Source of the DNA: a virus
DNA: 64,000 nt
IMG/VR virus record: IMGVR_UViG_3300043395_000996
Span: 62,001 to 126,000 of that record
Reading direction: 5' to 3' (one strand)
In this document: piece after piece, positions 17,979 to 27,131 of the stretch
Layout: every line of letters begins with the position of its first letter
Position numbering within the stretch: the first letter of the stretch is position 1
Translations under genes and position numbers: made by a program
Notes under the pieces: model-generated
The model's database searches: none
The model's input: the letters and a program-made list of their open reading frames with translations, nothing else
Told to the model about the DNA's origin: nothing

Positions 17979-18422
17979 TTATTTTTCAAAGTATTTTACT
18001 TCAATTCCAGCCTCTTCAAACATCTTAATAGAACGTTCTGCTGAGTCTTTCCAAATTTGATTCCAGGGTTTGTTACTTTTAGAAAATACTACCTTTTTGA
18101 TACCGGCATTTATGATACCTCTAGCACAATCTGCACAACTGATATCACACGTCATATACATTGTAGTTCCTAATGTTGATACTCCGATTCGTGCGGCATT
18201 ATAGATAGCATTTCTTTCAGCGTGTTCAAACCAATAATATTTTTCGGGTCTTTCTTGTCTTTGTTGGATATCATCGTTGATACCTCTCGGAAATGAATTA
18301 TAGCCTGTGGATACTATCTCATTGTTTTCGCCAACTATCACAACACCAATTTGAGTTTTTTGGTCTTTTGATTTTAGTTTAACTTGCTGAGCTATGTTAA
18401 TAAAATATTCTTCCCAATTCAT
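17979..18422 (-). CDS. dCMP deaminase
   Basis: A 147-residue zinc-dependent deoxycytidylate deaminase that feeds dUMP to thymidylate synthesis. The catalytic HAE motif is in WFEHAERNAIYNAA and the second zinc half is SCADC in TCDISCADCARGII (PCxxC in most relatives). The substrate-binding GYNSFPRGI is also clear. It overlaps the upstream DUF1599 gene at the stop/start and is transcribed from the promoter at 18803-18833. Confidence 0.95.
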   Translation of the reverse strand: MNWEEYFINIAQQVKLKSKDQKTQIGVVIVGENNEIVSTGYNSFPRGINDDIQQRQERPEKYYWFEHAERNAIYNAARIGVSTLGTTMYMTCDISCADCARGIINAGIKKVVFSKSNKPWNQIWKDSAERSIKMFEEAGIEVKYFEK

Positions 18423-18775
18423 TACTTAGCCCATTTACCTCTTTGAACGATTTGTGCAATTACACCATATACTGATAAATCTTCGTAAGTATCTTGTATA
18501 GATTCGCCAACCTCATCAGGTTGTCCTAATACAACCAATTGTTTTAATCGTTGTACTTTATCATTGATTCTAAACCAAAGTCCTGTCAATGATAATTTAA
18601 CATCATCTTTTGTTTCTAACGAAGTTCCTACGGAAATGTTACCAGGTCCATAGTTCCTTTGCTTTTTACAAAAGGTAACATACATTTCATCTAAAATGTT
18701 TTTGAATTCTTGAGTCGTTTCTGGATAAACTCTTTCGCAATACGCAATCGCACTTTCTTCTTTAATTTCTGTCAT
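18422..18775 (-). CDS. DUF1599-like (nucleotide modification associated) protein
   Basis: A 117-residue protein resembling the DUF1599 family, described as nucleotide-modification associated domain in phages. The core is TFCKKQRNYGPGNIS, then GLWFRINDKVQRLKQLV, and ESIQDTYEDLSVYGVIAQ: an all-alpha layout with conserved K/D/E residues like MazG-type nucleotide pyrophosphohydrolases. Its direct coupling to dCMP deaminase suggests a role in nucleotide pools or in making a modified nucleotide. The precise reaction is unknown. Confidence 0.75.
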   Translation of the reverse strand: MTEIKEESAIAYCERVYPETTQEFKNILDEMYVTFCKKQRNYGPGNISVGTSLETKDDVKLSLTGLWFRINDKVQRLKQLVVLGQPDEVGESIQDTYEDLSVYGVIAQIVQRGKWAK

Positions 18776-18802
18776 AATTTATTTTTGATATAATTGTTTA
18801 CA

Positions 18803-18833
18803 CAAATATAAGAAAAATAAATTAAAAATCCAA
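18803..18833 (-). promoter_or_regulatory. Bacteroidota-type promoter for DUF1599-dCMP deaminase
   Basis: Sense strand TTG (18833-18831), 20 bases, TATATTTG (18810-18803); ATG 27 bases downstream. Exact consensus match. Confidence 0.75.
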
Positions 18834-18834
18834 A

Positions 18835-19251
18835 TTAAAACGTATCAATATTTAATTCGGATAAATTAAAACTTTTAAAAACTTTTGTAGGGATTTTTTT
18901 GTATCCGTAATTGGATGTAGTCAATATACAATTTCTGAATTCTTCCCAATCAATCATAAAAGAATTATCTAGCATTCCGCCAGTCTTTGATTTAACAACT
19001 TCATTTAAAGCGTTAATTGTGTATATCGTATTTGATTGCTTCTTTCTATGAACCAATATAGTTTTCCATTGAGAATCTATTGGGGCAGAACCCTTTTCGA
19101 CATTAAAAGTTATAAACAAATCGGTTTCGTTTGCTTTACTTTCTAACACAAATATGTTAGGATTTATCAATGTGTATTTTTTTACAATAAAATCTAAAGA
19201 TATCTCTAATTCGTTTTTATATGTAAATAAACATAAAAGTTGTGTGTTCAT
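18835..19251 (-). CDS. Hypothetical protein
   Basis: A 138-residue protein I do not recognise. It alternates hydrophobic strands and polar loops (LLCLFTYKNELEISLDFIVK; DLFITFNVEKG; WKTILVHRKK), suggesting a mixed alpha/beta soluble domain without signal peptide or membrane segment. It follows the 745-residue protein by only three bases, so the two are probably translated from the same message. It is the last gene before the dCMP deaminase promoter. Confidence 0.65.
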   Translation of the reverse strand: MNTQLLCLFTYKNELEISLDFIVKKYTLINPNIFVLESKANETDLFITFNVEKGSAPIDSQWKTILVHRKKQSNTIYTINALNEVVKSKTGGMLDNSFMIDWEEFRNCILTTSNYGYKKIPTKVFKSFNLSELNIDTF

Positions 19252-19254
19252 TTC

Positions 19255-21492
19255 TTATACTCTCTTTTTTTCATTATGGAATCTTCCGGCTCCTGGGTTT
19301 CTACTTCTTCCTTCTAAATCAAATCCAATATTAAATTCTGGTTTAGGATATGCTAATATATCAATACCATCAGAACTATCTATAAGAATTCTATGTTCTT
19401 TTACTAATTTAGAACCACCTCTATCTTCTTTTTGCGATAATACAGAATCGTTTGAAAAATCTTGCACATCAACATTTGTATTATATGCTTCGTGTGCTAA
19501 TTCTGTGTACATATATCTGGATTCCAATCTCAATCGTAATGTTGCTATTGTATCATTACTAACATCCAATCCCGCTTTTTCTCTTTCTAATACAACTTTT
19601 GCAAGAGCGCTTGTAACTTTACTAGCACCATTTCCACCCTTTTTTAATTCATTTTCAATACGAGCAATAAATTGAGGGCTTACATTTAATTTTGCAGCCT
19701 TTTGTTTTAACTCTTCTTGATATTGTTTATTCAATTGTTTATGTTGTGCTAATGGAGCATCTAATTTTAATTCAAATGGTTTACCATGTGCTTCAGCTAA
19801 TTCAGTAACACCTTTTTTAATTAATCCTTTTGGGTCGTTTTTATAAGTTGATTTTTTACATTTAGAAGCCAATCCACTTGCTCCTCCGATTCCTTTTTTA
19901 ACACTTCTACCATCCAATGTTACAATTCTATTCTCACCCTTTCCATTGGAAACAGTAATAACATCAACTGTTTCTAATGTTGTAGATTGCGGTAATAATG
20001 CACATTTACCATTTTGAGTTCCTCTACCATTATCGTGCATCTCTCTAATTGCTACAAATATTTCAGCGTAATTTGCCCATCCTTCTTTTAAAGATGGCTC
20101 TCCTTCGTGATTTGCTATATTAGATAGTATTGTTTCAAATTCTTTTGACCATGCGGCTGGGTCTTTATTTGGGTCTTTTTTTGAAAAATTACCAAGAGTA
20201 TCTATTAAACCTAATGTTTCTTTATCCGTTATTAGAGCTTTATCAGCCAATCCTTTGAATCTTAATGCCATACCTGAAATAGATTCTTTGATTACCTTTA
20301 CTCTATTTTCTGGAGAATCAGGTATAGTCCCACTATCCATATCAATAAAATCCAAATCGCCTGCTTTTATTTTTTCAGCGTATTCATCTAATGTTCTATT
20401 ATTTTTTTCTATTGCCTTTCTCTCTTTATCAGTTTTAGCCGTTTTTGGGTCTATTCTAACAATATTCATTGCTCCAATTTGAACATTGGTTACAACACCA
20501 TTACTTTCTTTAACTTTTGATGCGTTTTTTAATAATCGTGTTTTACCATTATTATCAACATATGTCTGATTTGCTGTTGAAAGTTTACCACCAAAAGTAG
20601 ATGGAGATAATTCAGCCATACCATATTTTCTAACATATTGACCAAATGCTCCGTGAACGGGATTAGATGAATCTTTTGCACCAACATATACTCTTACTCT
20701 GGCAGTAGGTCCTTGGTTTTTCCAATTACCCGGTTGTTTTGCAATATAAAACTTTGTAGCGTTTGGATTATTTTCCGTTGGTTCTGCAACTCTAATATAT
20801 TGTGCGGCTAATTTTTGTTCGGCAGGAGATATTTTTTCTCCATTGAATATTTTTTTAGCAATTTCTGCAACTTGTTTGTGTTCAGCTGCATATGGATTTC
20901 CTTTTGATTTTGAAAACTTATCTAAAGTATCTAATATAGATGTTTGTGCCTGAATTGTATTTTGTAAGTTTTTCTCCTTATTTCTAACATTTCCCAATCC
21001 ATCTACTACATCTGAAAATTTATTAGAAGTAGTTGTAGTGGTTTGTGGTTCAAATACATTTGCTCCACCACCTTTCACTCCAAAAGCGTTTACAGGTTGT
21101 TCTTCATCTCCTGGTGCAGTATCAACCATACTAATATCACTCATCTTATGGCCGGCTTGTGTAAACATAGCTTTTGCCATTTTATATGCTTGTGATGTTT
21201 TATCATATCCCAATGCAGATGATACTTTAACCATCTTTTTTGTTTCAGGATTTTCAAAAGTAGTATCCAATGTTTTTTGTAAATCTTGCTTTGGAGATTT
21301 AACTAGATTTTTTACTTTTGGAGTTTTTTTAACTTTTTCTCTTAAACGGGAAATAGCATTAAAATTAGATATACCATTTTCTCTCAAAATAGATTCTAAT
21401 TCTACAATATGTTCTTCGTTTGTTAAATCAACAATTCCGCTAGGAACTCTGTAACTTAATTCCAATAATATTTCTTCAAAATTTGGAGTCAT
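19255..21492 (-). CDS. Large unknown phage protein with N-terminal packaging-type module
   Basis: A 745-residue protein with no enzyme motif that I can identify. Its first 45 residues (ILLELSYRVPSGIVDLTN, then EEHIVELESILRENGI) form a short helical module found at the start of several large T4-like phage proteins. The middle is lysine- and threonine-rich with long helical stretches; the C-terminal third includes an RLRLESRYMYTELAHEAYN segment. Cysteines are few (two near CALLPQ and KCKK). Size, composition and the neighbouring 158-residue protein with another shared leader suggest a virion-packaged or internal head protein, but this is inference from context. Confidence 0.7.
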   Translation of the reverse strand: MTPNFEEILLELSYRVPSGIVDLTNEEHIVELESILRENGISNFNAISRLREKVKKTPKVKNLVKSPKQDLQKTLDTTFENPETKKMVKVSSALGYDKTSQAYKMAKAMFTQAGHKMSDISMVDTAPGDEEQPVNAFGVKGGGANVFEPQTTTTTSNKFSDVVDGLGNVRNKEKNLQNTIQAQTSILDTLDKFSKSKGNPYAAEHKQVAEIAKKIFNGEKISPAEQKLAAQYIRVAEPTENNPNATKFYIAKQPGNWKNQGPTARVRVYVGAKDSSNPVHGAFGQYVRKYGMAELSPSTFGGKLSTANQTYVDNNGKTRLLKNASKVKESNGVVTNVQIGAMNIVRIDPKTAKTDKERKAIEKNNRTLDEYAEKIKAGDLDFIDMDSGTIPDSPENRVKVIKESISGMALRFKGLADKALITDKETLGLIDTLGNFSKKDPNKDPAAWSKEFETILSNIANHEGEPSLKEGWANYAEIFVAIREMHDNGRGTQNGKCALLPQSTTLETVDVITVSNGKGENRIVTLDGRSVKKGIGGASGLASKCKKSTYKNDPKGLIKKGVTELAEAHGKPFELKLDAPLAQHKQLNKQYQEELKQKAAKLNVSPQFIARIENELKKGGNGASKVTSALAKVVLEREKAGLDVSNDTIATLRLRLESRYMYTELAHEAYNTNVDVQDFSNDSVLSQKEDRGGSKLVKEHRILIDSSDGIDILAYPKPEFNIGFDLEGRSRNPGAGRFHNEKKRV

Positions 21493-21497
21493 TTATT

Positions 21498-21974
21498 TTA
21501 TCGTTTTGATGCGTAAATTTTTGTAGAGTTTGTTTTCTTTGCATCGTGTGGTCTAAAAACTTCCCAACGTGAACCATCTTTAAAAACTATGTTTCCACCA
21601 TGTGGGCTGGTTCGAGTATATACACCACTATCTCCGTTTTCTAATCTTTTTTTAAGTTCAACGGCATCTTTATCGACATATGTAGTACCTCTATCTGAAG
21701 TATGTAAATTTGGTACAATAGATTTAGCTACCATTGATAAATCTACTTGCTTATCTACCTTTATATCGGTTATGGATTTATCTTTTACTCCACCAAATAC
21801 CGATGTTCCTTTTACGGGATTAGAATTTTTAGCAGCTTGACCTGCGGTTGTGGCTTTACCTGCAATTGTAACTTTTGTATCAGGTCTTAATTGATGTTGT
21901 TTTTGATATGCATCAAATGCGTCTTGATTTCTAAAATCAATTTCCTTTAAGGGAATCAGGTTTACTAATTTCAT
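21498..21974 (-). CDS. Hypothetical protein with MKLVNLIP leader
   Basis: A 158-residue basic protein starting MKLVNLIPLKE, a leader nearly identical to that of the head-cluster protein at 61233-61496 (MKLVNLMP). The following block DAFDAYQKQHQLRPDTKV and the C-terminal GGNIVFKDGSRWEVFRPHD suggest a small beta-rich domain. No known family. Because the leader recurs next to the gp21 protease gene, it could be a capsid-targeting sequence. A late-type box lies 42 bases upstream, unlike the early genes around it. Confidence 0.65.
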   Translation of the reverse strand: MKLVNLIPLKEIDFRNQDAFDAYQKQHQLRPDTKVTIAGKATTAGQAAKNSNPVKGTSVFGGVKDKSITDIKVDKQVDLSMVAKSIVPNLHTSDRGTTYVDKDAVELKKRLENGDSGVYTRTSPHGGNIVFKDGSRWEVFRPHDAKKTNSTKIYASKR

Positions 21975-22015
21975 TTTTATATTATTTACAAATGTATTCC
22001 TATATAATTATATGA

Positions 22016-22024
22016 TATAAATAT
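22016..22024 (-). promoter_or_regulatory. Candidate late promoter box
   Basis: Sense strand ATATTTATA, 42 bases before the ATG at 21974. It is the same box found before structural genes. Confidence 0.4.
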
Positions 22025-22030
22025 AAATTT

Positions 22031-23299
22031 TTAATCTAATTCAACTAAATTATTGTAATTAGTTCCTTCTTCTACTTTGACAGGAAATCCACCTCTCTCC
22101 ATTGCGGATTTTACCGAGCTGATAATCTCATCTCTTTCAATGGGATGTACATCTATAATGAACGCATCGTATGTGTACAAAATTGGTTTACTCATCTTTC
22201 CTTCAAAACAATTGAATATGGATTCCATCTTCATATAATTCACTTCAGTTTCCAACGCTTGGAGTAGATAGTTAAATACCTTTTGTTCATTTGCTCCTTC
22301 TATTCTACTAAAATGAATTTCCCTCTTATAGAGAGGAGTCGTTAAACGGCCAGAAATTACGAACTTTTGGTAAACCCCTTTAATGTATCCATCTACCATT
22401 TGAAAGAATGGAATCTTACGGGCATCATCATCTAACCCACCATAAAGATAACGGAATGTAATTCCCTTCGCCGTTTCATAATCCGTTCCATATATGTTTG
22501 CAAAGTATTGGTGAGCCGAAATATCGGTTGGTAGTTTGTATCCAATTAAGCCCGCAATCAATCGTAAGTGATAGGATTCATAATCGAATTGAAGAAGAGT
22601 TCCGTTTGGATTTCTACTAATGAAACACTCCCTACTACCATCGGATTTGTTAAGAGCCGAATAGTTCACACTTAAATGCCTATTGGATGGTCTACCCGTA
22701 ATGGTATATGGATTGTATTGTGTGTACACCAACCCCCTTTTGAGGAAAGACGCATCAAAGTTAAAACTATCAATAAATTTTTCTTCTTCGACTTTCACCC
22801 CAGCCCCTTCCAGCCTTCCCAACTTTCTGATTGCTGATGAATAATTGTAATCCCAATCATTTACATTCTGGCAATTTGGTAACAATTGTAATTGTTCGTA
22901 CCACTTCATTAAGGGTATGCAATCATTCAATTCTTTAAAATCTCTTTTATACCCCCTATAAACCGATTCTACTTGCTCTTCGAAGATAAATGGTTTACCA
23001 TACTGCTCAAAGTAAACCCACTCATAATCGAGTCCTTTATTGCTTATATAACGACTTCCTAAAACTTTAGTATGTTCTGATATGAGAATGTTTAAATCAA
23101 ACTTTTCGATTTTCTTTGCATCTATATGATTGATGTTGATAATTCCACTATTACCATTATCCTCTCTATAATATATAAATGAAATTCTACTCGTTAAAGG
23201 ATGTGCTCTATGAGAACTCCAAACGGGAATTAGTAAATCAATCGTTGGATTTGATTTGACAAAAAAATGTAGGGCAGATTTAGTTTCTATTAAATTCAT
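22031..23299 (-). CDS. Family A (Pol I-like) DNA polymerase, reduced
   Basis: A 422-residue protein whose C-terminal 230 residues are a family A polymerase palm and fingers. Order of features: NPYTITGRPS (TGR at 201-203), motif A LLQFDYESYHLRLIAGL with Asp239, an O-helix-like motif B AKGITFRYLYGG with Lys278 and Tyr286-Gly287, an NYLLQALETE segment, and motif C ILYTYDAFIIDV with Asp378. Both catalytic aspartates remain, but the usual motif C His-Asp-Glu is Tyr-Asp-Ala, the motif A Glu steric gate is His, and the first Arg of motif B is lost. Residues 1-170 do not resemble a normal 3'-5' exonuclease. It may be a specialised repair or primer-filling polymerase beside gp43. Confidence 0.85.
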   Translation of the reverse strand: MNLIETKSALHFFVKSNPTIDLLIPVWSSHRAHPLTSRISFIYYREDNGNSGIININHIDAKKIEKFDLNILISEHTKVLGSRYISNKGLDYEWVYFEQYGKPFIFEEQVESVYRGYKRDFKELNDCIPLMKWYEQLQLLPNCQNVNDWDYNYSSAIRKLGRLEGAGVKVEEEKFIDSFNFDASFLKRGLVYTQYNPYTITGRPSNRHLSVNYSALNKSDGSRECFISRNPNGTLLQFDYESYHLRLIAGLIGYKLPTDISAHQYFANIYGTDYETAKGITFRYLYGGLDDDARKIPFFQMVDGYIKGVYQKFVISGRLTTPLYKREIHFSRIEGANEQKVFNYLLQALETEVNYMKMESIFNCFEGKMSKPILYTYDAFIIDVHPIERDEIISSVKSAMERGGFPVKVEEGTNYNNLVELD

Positions 23300-23305
23300 A
23301 CCCTA

Positions 23306-23336
23306 CAAATATATAAAAAATAATTTAAAATTCCAA
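23306..23336 (-). promoter_or_regulatory. Bacteroidota-type promoter, nearly leaderless
   Basis: Sense strand TTG (23336-23334), 20 bases, TATATTTG (23313-23306). The ATG at 23299 begins six bases after the -7 element, so the message for the Pol I-like gene should be leaderless or carry only a couple of bases. Confidence 0.7.
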
Positions 23337-23337
23337 A

Positions 23338-24120
23338 TTATTCTCCCCAATGTTTTTGACGAAGTTCGTACATATCAATTGGTTCTCTTTTCATATGACC
23401 ACCTTGATTAAAGTATGCACCTTTTTTCAAATATCCACCTAAAAAGTTTCTTCTAAATCTATTTGAATTATTTGCTTCAGAACCATGTACACAATGTGAA
23501 TGCAATAACACTACTTGTCCTTTTTGTAAATAACCTTCTACTTTACGAAAATCATGTCCTTCTGGCATCACACAAGGTTTACCTCTTTCATTTCTCCAAA
23601 ATTTAGGATTTGTTTTTGTTCTTTCCTCATCAACTTCAATTGGTAAAACCGGCAATCTATGTGAACCTTCATAGTTCCATACTGCTCCGTTTTCTTTATC
23701 GTGATTATCCAATGCTAATGCGGTGTTGATAATTTCATTGTGACCACATCCCGTATAAAATGCGTTTTGATGCATATCTCTACCTAATTGCCCAGGTGGT
23801 TTGAAATATGACCAAGTTTGTAAACCAACCACTTCACCTTCCATAAGGAATTCACATGCCTCTAATACTTTAGGATGCGCAAATAATTTTTCCAATTTTG
23901 GTGAAATCTTATGTGGATATGCAAACGGGTCCCATTCGCCCCATTCTTCACCAGTTTCTTTTGTAGTTTTAGAACGTTCTACTCTCAACTTTTCCAATTC
24001 TTCGTTGATTTCATCACATTCTTCTTCAGTAAGTAATTGTAATACTGTCCAACCTCTGTAACGCCAATCAAACGTCATTTGTTGAATCTCTTCTCGAGTA
24101 AGATGTTTAAATTCTGCCAT
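23338..24120 (-). CDS. PhyH-type Fe(II)/2-oxoglutarate dioxygenase-like protein
   Basis: A 260-residue phytanoyl-CoA dioxygenase family protein. The double-stranded beta-helix core shows the first metal motif as MHQNAFY (His117, Asn119), then INTALALDNHDKENGAVW and EGSHRLP, and the distal LLHSHCVHGS (His212) followed by RFRR, which would bind 2-oxoglutarate. The usual first motif is HxD; here Asp is replaced by Asn (codon AAC), which should weaken or change iron binding. Enzymes of this family hydroxylate small molecules, and a few relatives halogenate. Substrate unknown; a base- or sugar-modifying role in the phage is possible. No signal peptide. Confidence 0.8.
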   Translation of the reverse strand: MAEFKHLTREEIQQMTFDWRYRGWTVLQLLTEEECDEINEELEKLRVERSKTTKETGEEWGEWDPFAYPHKISPKLEKLFAHPKVLEACEFLMEGEVVGLQTWSYFKPPGQLGRDMHQNAFYTGCGHNEIINTALALDNHDKENGAVWNYEGSHRLPVLPIEVDEERTKTNPKFWRNERGKPCVMPEGHDFRKVEGYLQKGQVVLLHSHCVHGSEANNSNRFRRNFLGGYLKKGAYFNQGGHMKREPIDMYELRQKHWGE

Positions 24121-24194
24121 AACTTAATTTTAGTTTATATATCTATATATATGAATTTTTTCACTAAAAAGTAAAAAAATCTAAATGATTTTTA

Positions 24195-24569
24195 TCATTT
24201 GTGGAACTGAATCAAATTAGGTAAATACAATCCTATATTTTTTATTTTTACAGATGTTATTGCAATAGATGCACTATTTGATGCCTTAACTCCCATATCA
24301 GTCAGCTTTCCATTTGGTCCATACACTACATCTATTGGGCCTGAAATTCTCCATCGCATTGTTGCTACCGTCCAATATGGATTTTCTAACAAATCATTGT
24401 ATTCATTTTCATCTACTTCATAAACAAATCCATTTGAATCATTTGCTCTTTGAGTAAAGTATCTATCAATACTACCATAATCATAATCGTTTTCCGATGG
24501 TGATGGAACGATTGTGTTTGGAGTTTGTAATGAATATAATTCTTTATTTTTAATTAAATCGTTATACAT
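24195..24569 (-). CDS. Hypothetical structural protein
   Basis: A 124-residue protein with no enzyme motif. The C-terminal half (VYGPNGKLTDMGVK, then SASIAITSVKIKNIGLYLP) is beta-rich. It sits six bases downstream of the probable baseplate hub gene and ends the tail gene run, so a small baseplate component is likely from position. About 75 bases separate it from the PhyH gene; that gap holds only A/T-rich sequence. Confidence 0.65.
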   Translation of the reverse strand: MYNDLIKNKELYSLQTPNTIVPSPSENDYDYGSIDRYFTQRANDSNGFVYEVDENEYNDLLENPYWTVATMRWRISGPIDVVYGPNGKLTDMGVKASNSASIAITSVKIKNIGLYLPNLIQFHK

Positions 24570-24575
24570 ATTTTA

Positions 24576-26825
24576 TTATTTTTTTGGATATGCTTTTTCA
24601 ACATCTATTCGATAACCGGCTTCTATTGTAGTTTTCCAACCATTTTCATCAATACCCTGTTTAACGTTTGTTATTTGAAAATATCCATTTTTATTATAAA
24701 TTTCAGGTATCCCATCTATTTGAAAATATTCACCACAACTAAATCCAGATGTTCCATCTATTGCCAATGTAACATCCAAATAAGTCAATGCAGACCCACT
24801 TTGTTCTTTTTTAATATGTTCTTGTATAATACCTTTATCTAAAAAAATATAAGTTTTGATATTTGTTTTATTGTTAATTACCGATTTAAATTTAACAGAT
24901 TTAGCTCTTATAAGTTCTGCTAATTCTGTTGGTTTTTTATCAGTATCTTCAGTCTTTGGTGGATTAGGAGTCATACCCGTTTCTGTTTTCTTTTTAGCTG
25001 TATCTTCAGCTGCTGCTAATACGATACGTTTTTCAACTTCATTTACAGAAAACCAACCATCTGAATTTTTTGCATACGATAAATCAAACAATTTATAATT
25101 GTCGGTAGTTTGTGCATTGTTTGTGGTATCAAATCCGTTATTTTCAATTATACTATTTAAATTCAATTGAGATTGATACATAGCTTGTGATTGTGCTAAT
25201 GTACTCAATTCCATACTAAAATTAAATTCTTTTAAAATTGAATTAGGTCCTATTTTAAATCTATATGAATCTGTTGATTGTTGTGATTTTGGCCAATCTT
25301 TAATCATCAACTTATAATCCATAATAGATAATGTTTTCAATGAATGAGTTATATCATCGGTTTGAGACATTAATTCTAAACTACATAATCCAAATGTATT
25401 TTGATTAACGATGGCTAATACATTATTTATAAAATCCGCTTGTGTGTATGATGAATTATATGCATTCAATACGGCATCATAACTTAAAAATACATTTAAT
25501 AAATTACCATATTTAGCTTTCGTATCTAATTCATATTTTTTACCATTGCTATCATAAATTTCTTTTGAATCAATATTAAATGTTTTTTCATTTACTTTAC
25601 ATTCTTGCAATGAACCGCTTACATATAATACTAATTCATTTTCTTTACCCTTTTCAGGATTTCTTATAAACGCAGGTATTGCATTTGGAATTATCAAATC
25701 TTCCGATGTAGAACACATAAATTTATGCGAATTCATTGGAATTATTGGTTTGGTTTTAGCCACATCTTCATAATAAAAAAGTAATTTTTCTTTTTTATAA
25801 CTAAATACTTGCGATAAACGCATTAATTCTAAAACAAATTTAAATGAAATATATTGTTTAAATGATACTGTTTTATCTTTATCTTGCGAATTTAACATTC
25901 CCCAATTAAAAAATTCTTTTTTCCAAGTATCTTCTAAAGATTTTTGTTTTGCTTTATCGGCTGATTTTAATTCTGTTAATATATTTGGCATATTAAAATC
26001 CGCATATATTTTATTTATCCAAGTTTGAAATGGAGTAGCTCCTTTTAATTGATTGCCAGTTGCTGTTGTTGAGTTATCTTGCTTCATTGGCATCCACAAT
26101 TGTAATTCGTTTCCAGCGGATATTTCTAAATCAATATCATAAGTACCATCTTCAGCAGGAGAATATGTAAAATCGGTAATTTTACCAACCATATAATCAA
26201 AATTATATTTGGTATTTTTTAATGTTAATAAGTAATCAACTTTTGATTGTTTGAAATCTGAAAAATGTGCAGCAACTTCATCAACATATTCTCCATATGA
26301 TTTTTTGGATAATAAATGCGTATCTATGTTGGTTTTGGAAATCAAATCAGTATTCCAACCATATTCCAATACAACTGGCATTGATGGTCTTAAAAAGAAA
26401 AGGTCAAAAAATTCCAATTGTTTTAAACTAAAAACTTTTACTTTTACTCTTGCCGATTTTAATGTATTATTACCACCATCTGTATCTATTTCTACCGATT
26501 GAACAATTGGTGTTGATATTTTTCTACCTTCTTCTCCATCAATAGTAATCATTTTTCCATCTAAATCATATCCCAATATAGTCTTTGATGTTTGATACAT
26601 CATATTCAAAGCAGAGTGATTTGTTATGATGCATCCTTTATATGCATTTGTATATTCACCACGTTGAATAGCATTTAAAATTCCATCGGATTGATTTGTA
26701 GCAACTGCACCAGATGATAAAATTACAAAAGGAGAAAGTTTGTGATTATCAAATCCACCTAATTCCTTTTTTTCTAATTTTTCTTTAAGTTCTTTCTTAA
26801 TTGGAGCTACGAATGGAAACGGCAT
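24576..26825 (-). CDS. Putative baseplate hub protein
   Basis: A 749-residue protein. The segment SARVKVKVFSLKQLEFFDLF followed by MPVVLEYGWN, and the closing ITNVKQGIDENGWKTTIEAGY, are typical of contractile-tail hub proteins (gpD/gp27-like), where the C-terminal GWxTxIEAxxR strand closes a barrel. Its position fits: downstream of the gp53/LysM-like protein, the gp48/54-like protein and the tape measure. The middle contains a Lys/Thr/Pro linker (about residues 585-605). I see no lysozyme motif, so cell-wall cutting is not encoded here. Confidence 0.65.
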   Translation of the reverse strand: MPFPFVAPIKKELKEKLEKKELGGFDNHKLSPFVILSSGAVATNQSDGILNAIQRGEYTNAYKGCIITNHSALNMMYQTSKTILGYDLDGKMITIDGEEGRKISTPIVQSVEIDTDGGNNTLKSARVKVKVFSLKQLEFFDLFFLRPSMPVVLEYGWNTDLISKTNIDTHLLSKKSYGEYVDEVAAHFSDFKQSKVDYLLTLKNTKYNFDYMVGKITDFTYSPAEDGTYDIDLEISAGNELQLWMPMKQDNSTTATGNQLKGATPFQTWINKIYADFNMPNILTELKSADKAKQKSLEDTWKKEFFNWGMLNSQDKDKTVSFKQYISFKFVLELMRLSQVFSYKKEKLLFYYEDVAKTKPIIPMNSHKFMCSTSEDLIIPNAIPAFIRNPEKGKENELVLYVSGSLQECKVNEKTFNIDSKEIYDSNGKKYELDTKAKYGNLLNVFLSYDAVLNAYNSSYTQADFINNVLAIVNQNTFGLCSLELMSQTDDITHSLKTLSIMDYKLMIKDWPKSQQSTDSYRFKIGPNSILKEFNFSMELSTLAQSQAMYQSQLNLNSIIENNGFDTTNNAQTTDNYKLFDLSYAKNSDGWFSVNEVEKRIVLAAAEDTAKKKTETGMTPNPPKTEDTDKKPTELAELIRAKSVKFKSVINNKTNIKTYIFLDKGIIQEHIKKEQSGSALTYLDVTLAIDGTSGFSCGEYFQIDGIPEIYNKNGYFQITNVKQGIDENGWKTTIEAGYRIDVEKAYPKK

Positions 26826-26828
26826 CTT

Positions 26829-27131
26829 TTATTTATTTATCTTTTCTAAATCATTTAAAATTAGAGATAAATTTGATGGGATTCTTAATTGTACGCCTTC
26901 ACCAATATATAATGATGCATCATTTAAATTGTTTGCAACTGCAATAACCCACCACAAACTTTTATCTCCATAATATTTGTTAGCTAACAAATCTAATCTA
27001 TCTGTTACTTCTGATATTATATAAAAATCATTATCTGTTGGTTTAATTTTTGGATATATTAAACTTCCCAAATATTTCTTTTTGGTTTCTTTTTGAGTTT
27101 GTATTTTTGAATATGTATATCTATTTGCCAT
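26829..27131 (-). CDS. LysM-like baseplate protein (gp53 / tail protein X type)
   Basis: A 100-residue protein with one LysM-like fold: SEVTDRLDLLANKYYGDKSL, then WWVIAVANN and GEGVQLRIPS. T4 gp53 (baseplate wedge) and P2-type tail protein X carry this domain at baseplate interfaces. Neighbours are the hub gene (3 bases downstream) and a gp48/54-like gene, which support a baseplate role. Confidence 0.8.
   Translation of the reverse strand: MANRYTYSKIQTQKETKKKYLGSLIYPKIKPTDNDFYIISEVTDRLDLLANKYYGDKSLWWVIAVANNLNDASLYIGEGVQLRIPSNLSLILNDLEKINK

Noticed and set aside
19154-19675. Plus-strand ORF of 173 codons
   Set aside because: It lies opposite the 19255-21492 and 18835-19251 genes, has no recognisable domain and no start signals; all supported genes are on the minus strand.
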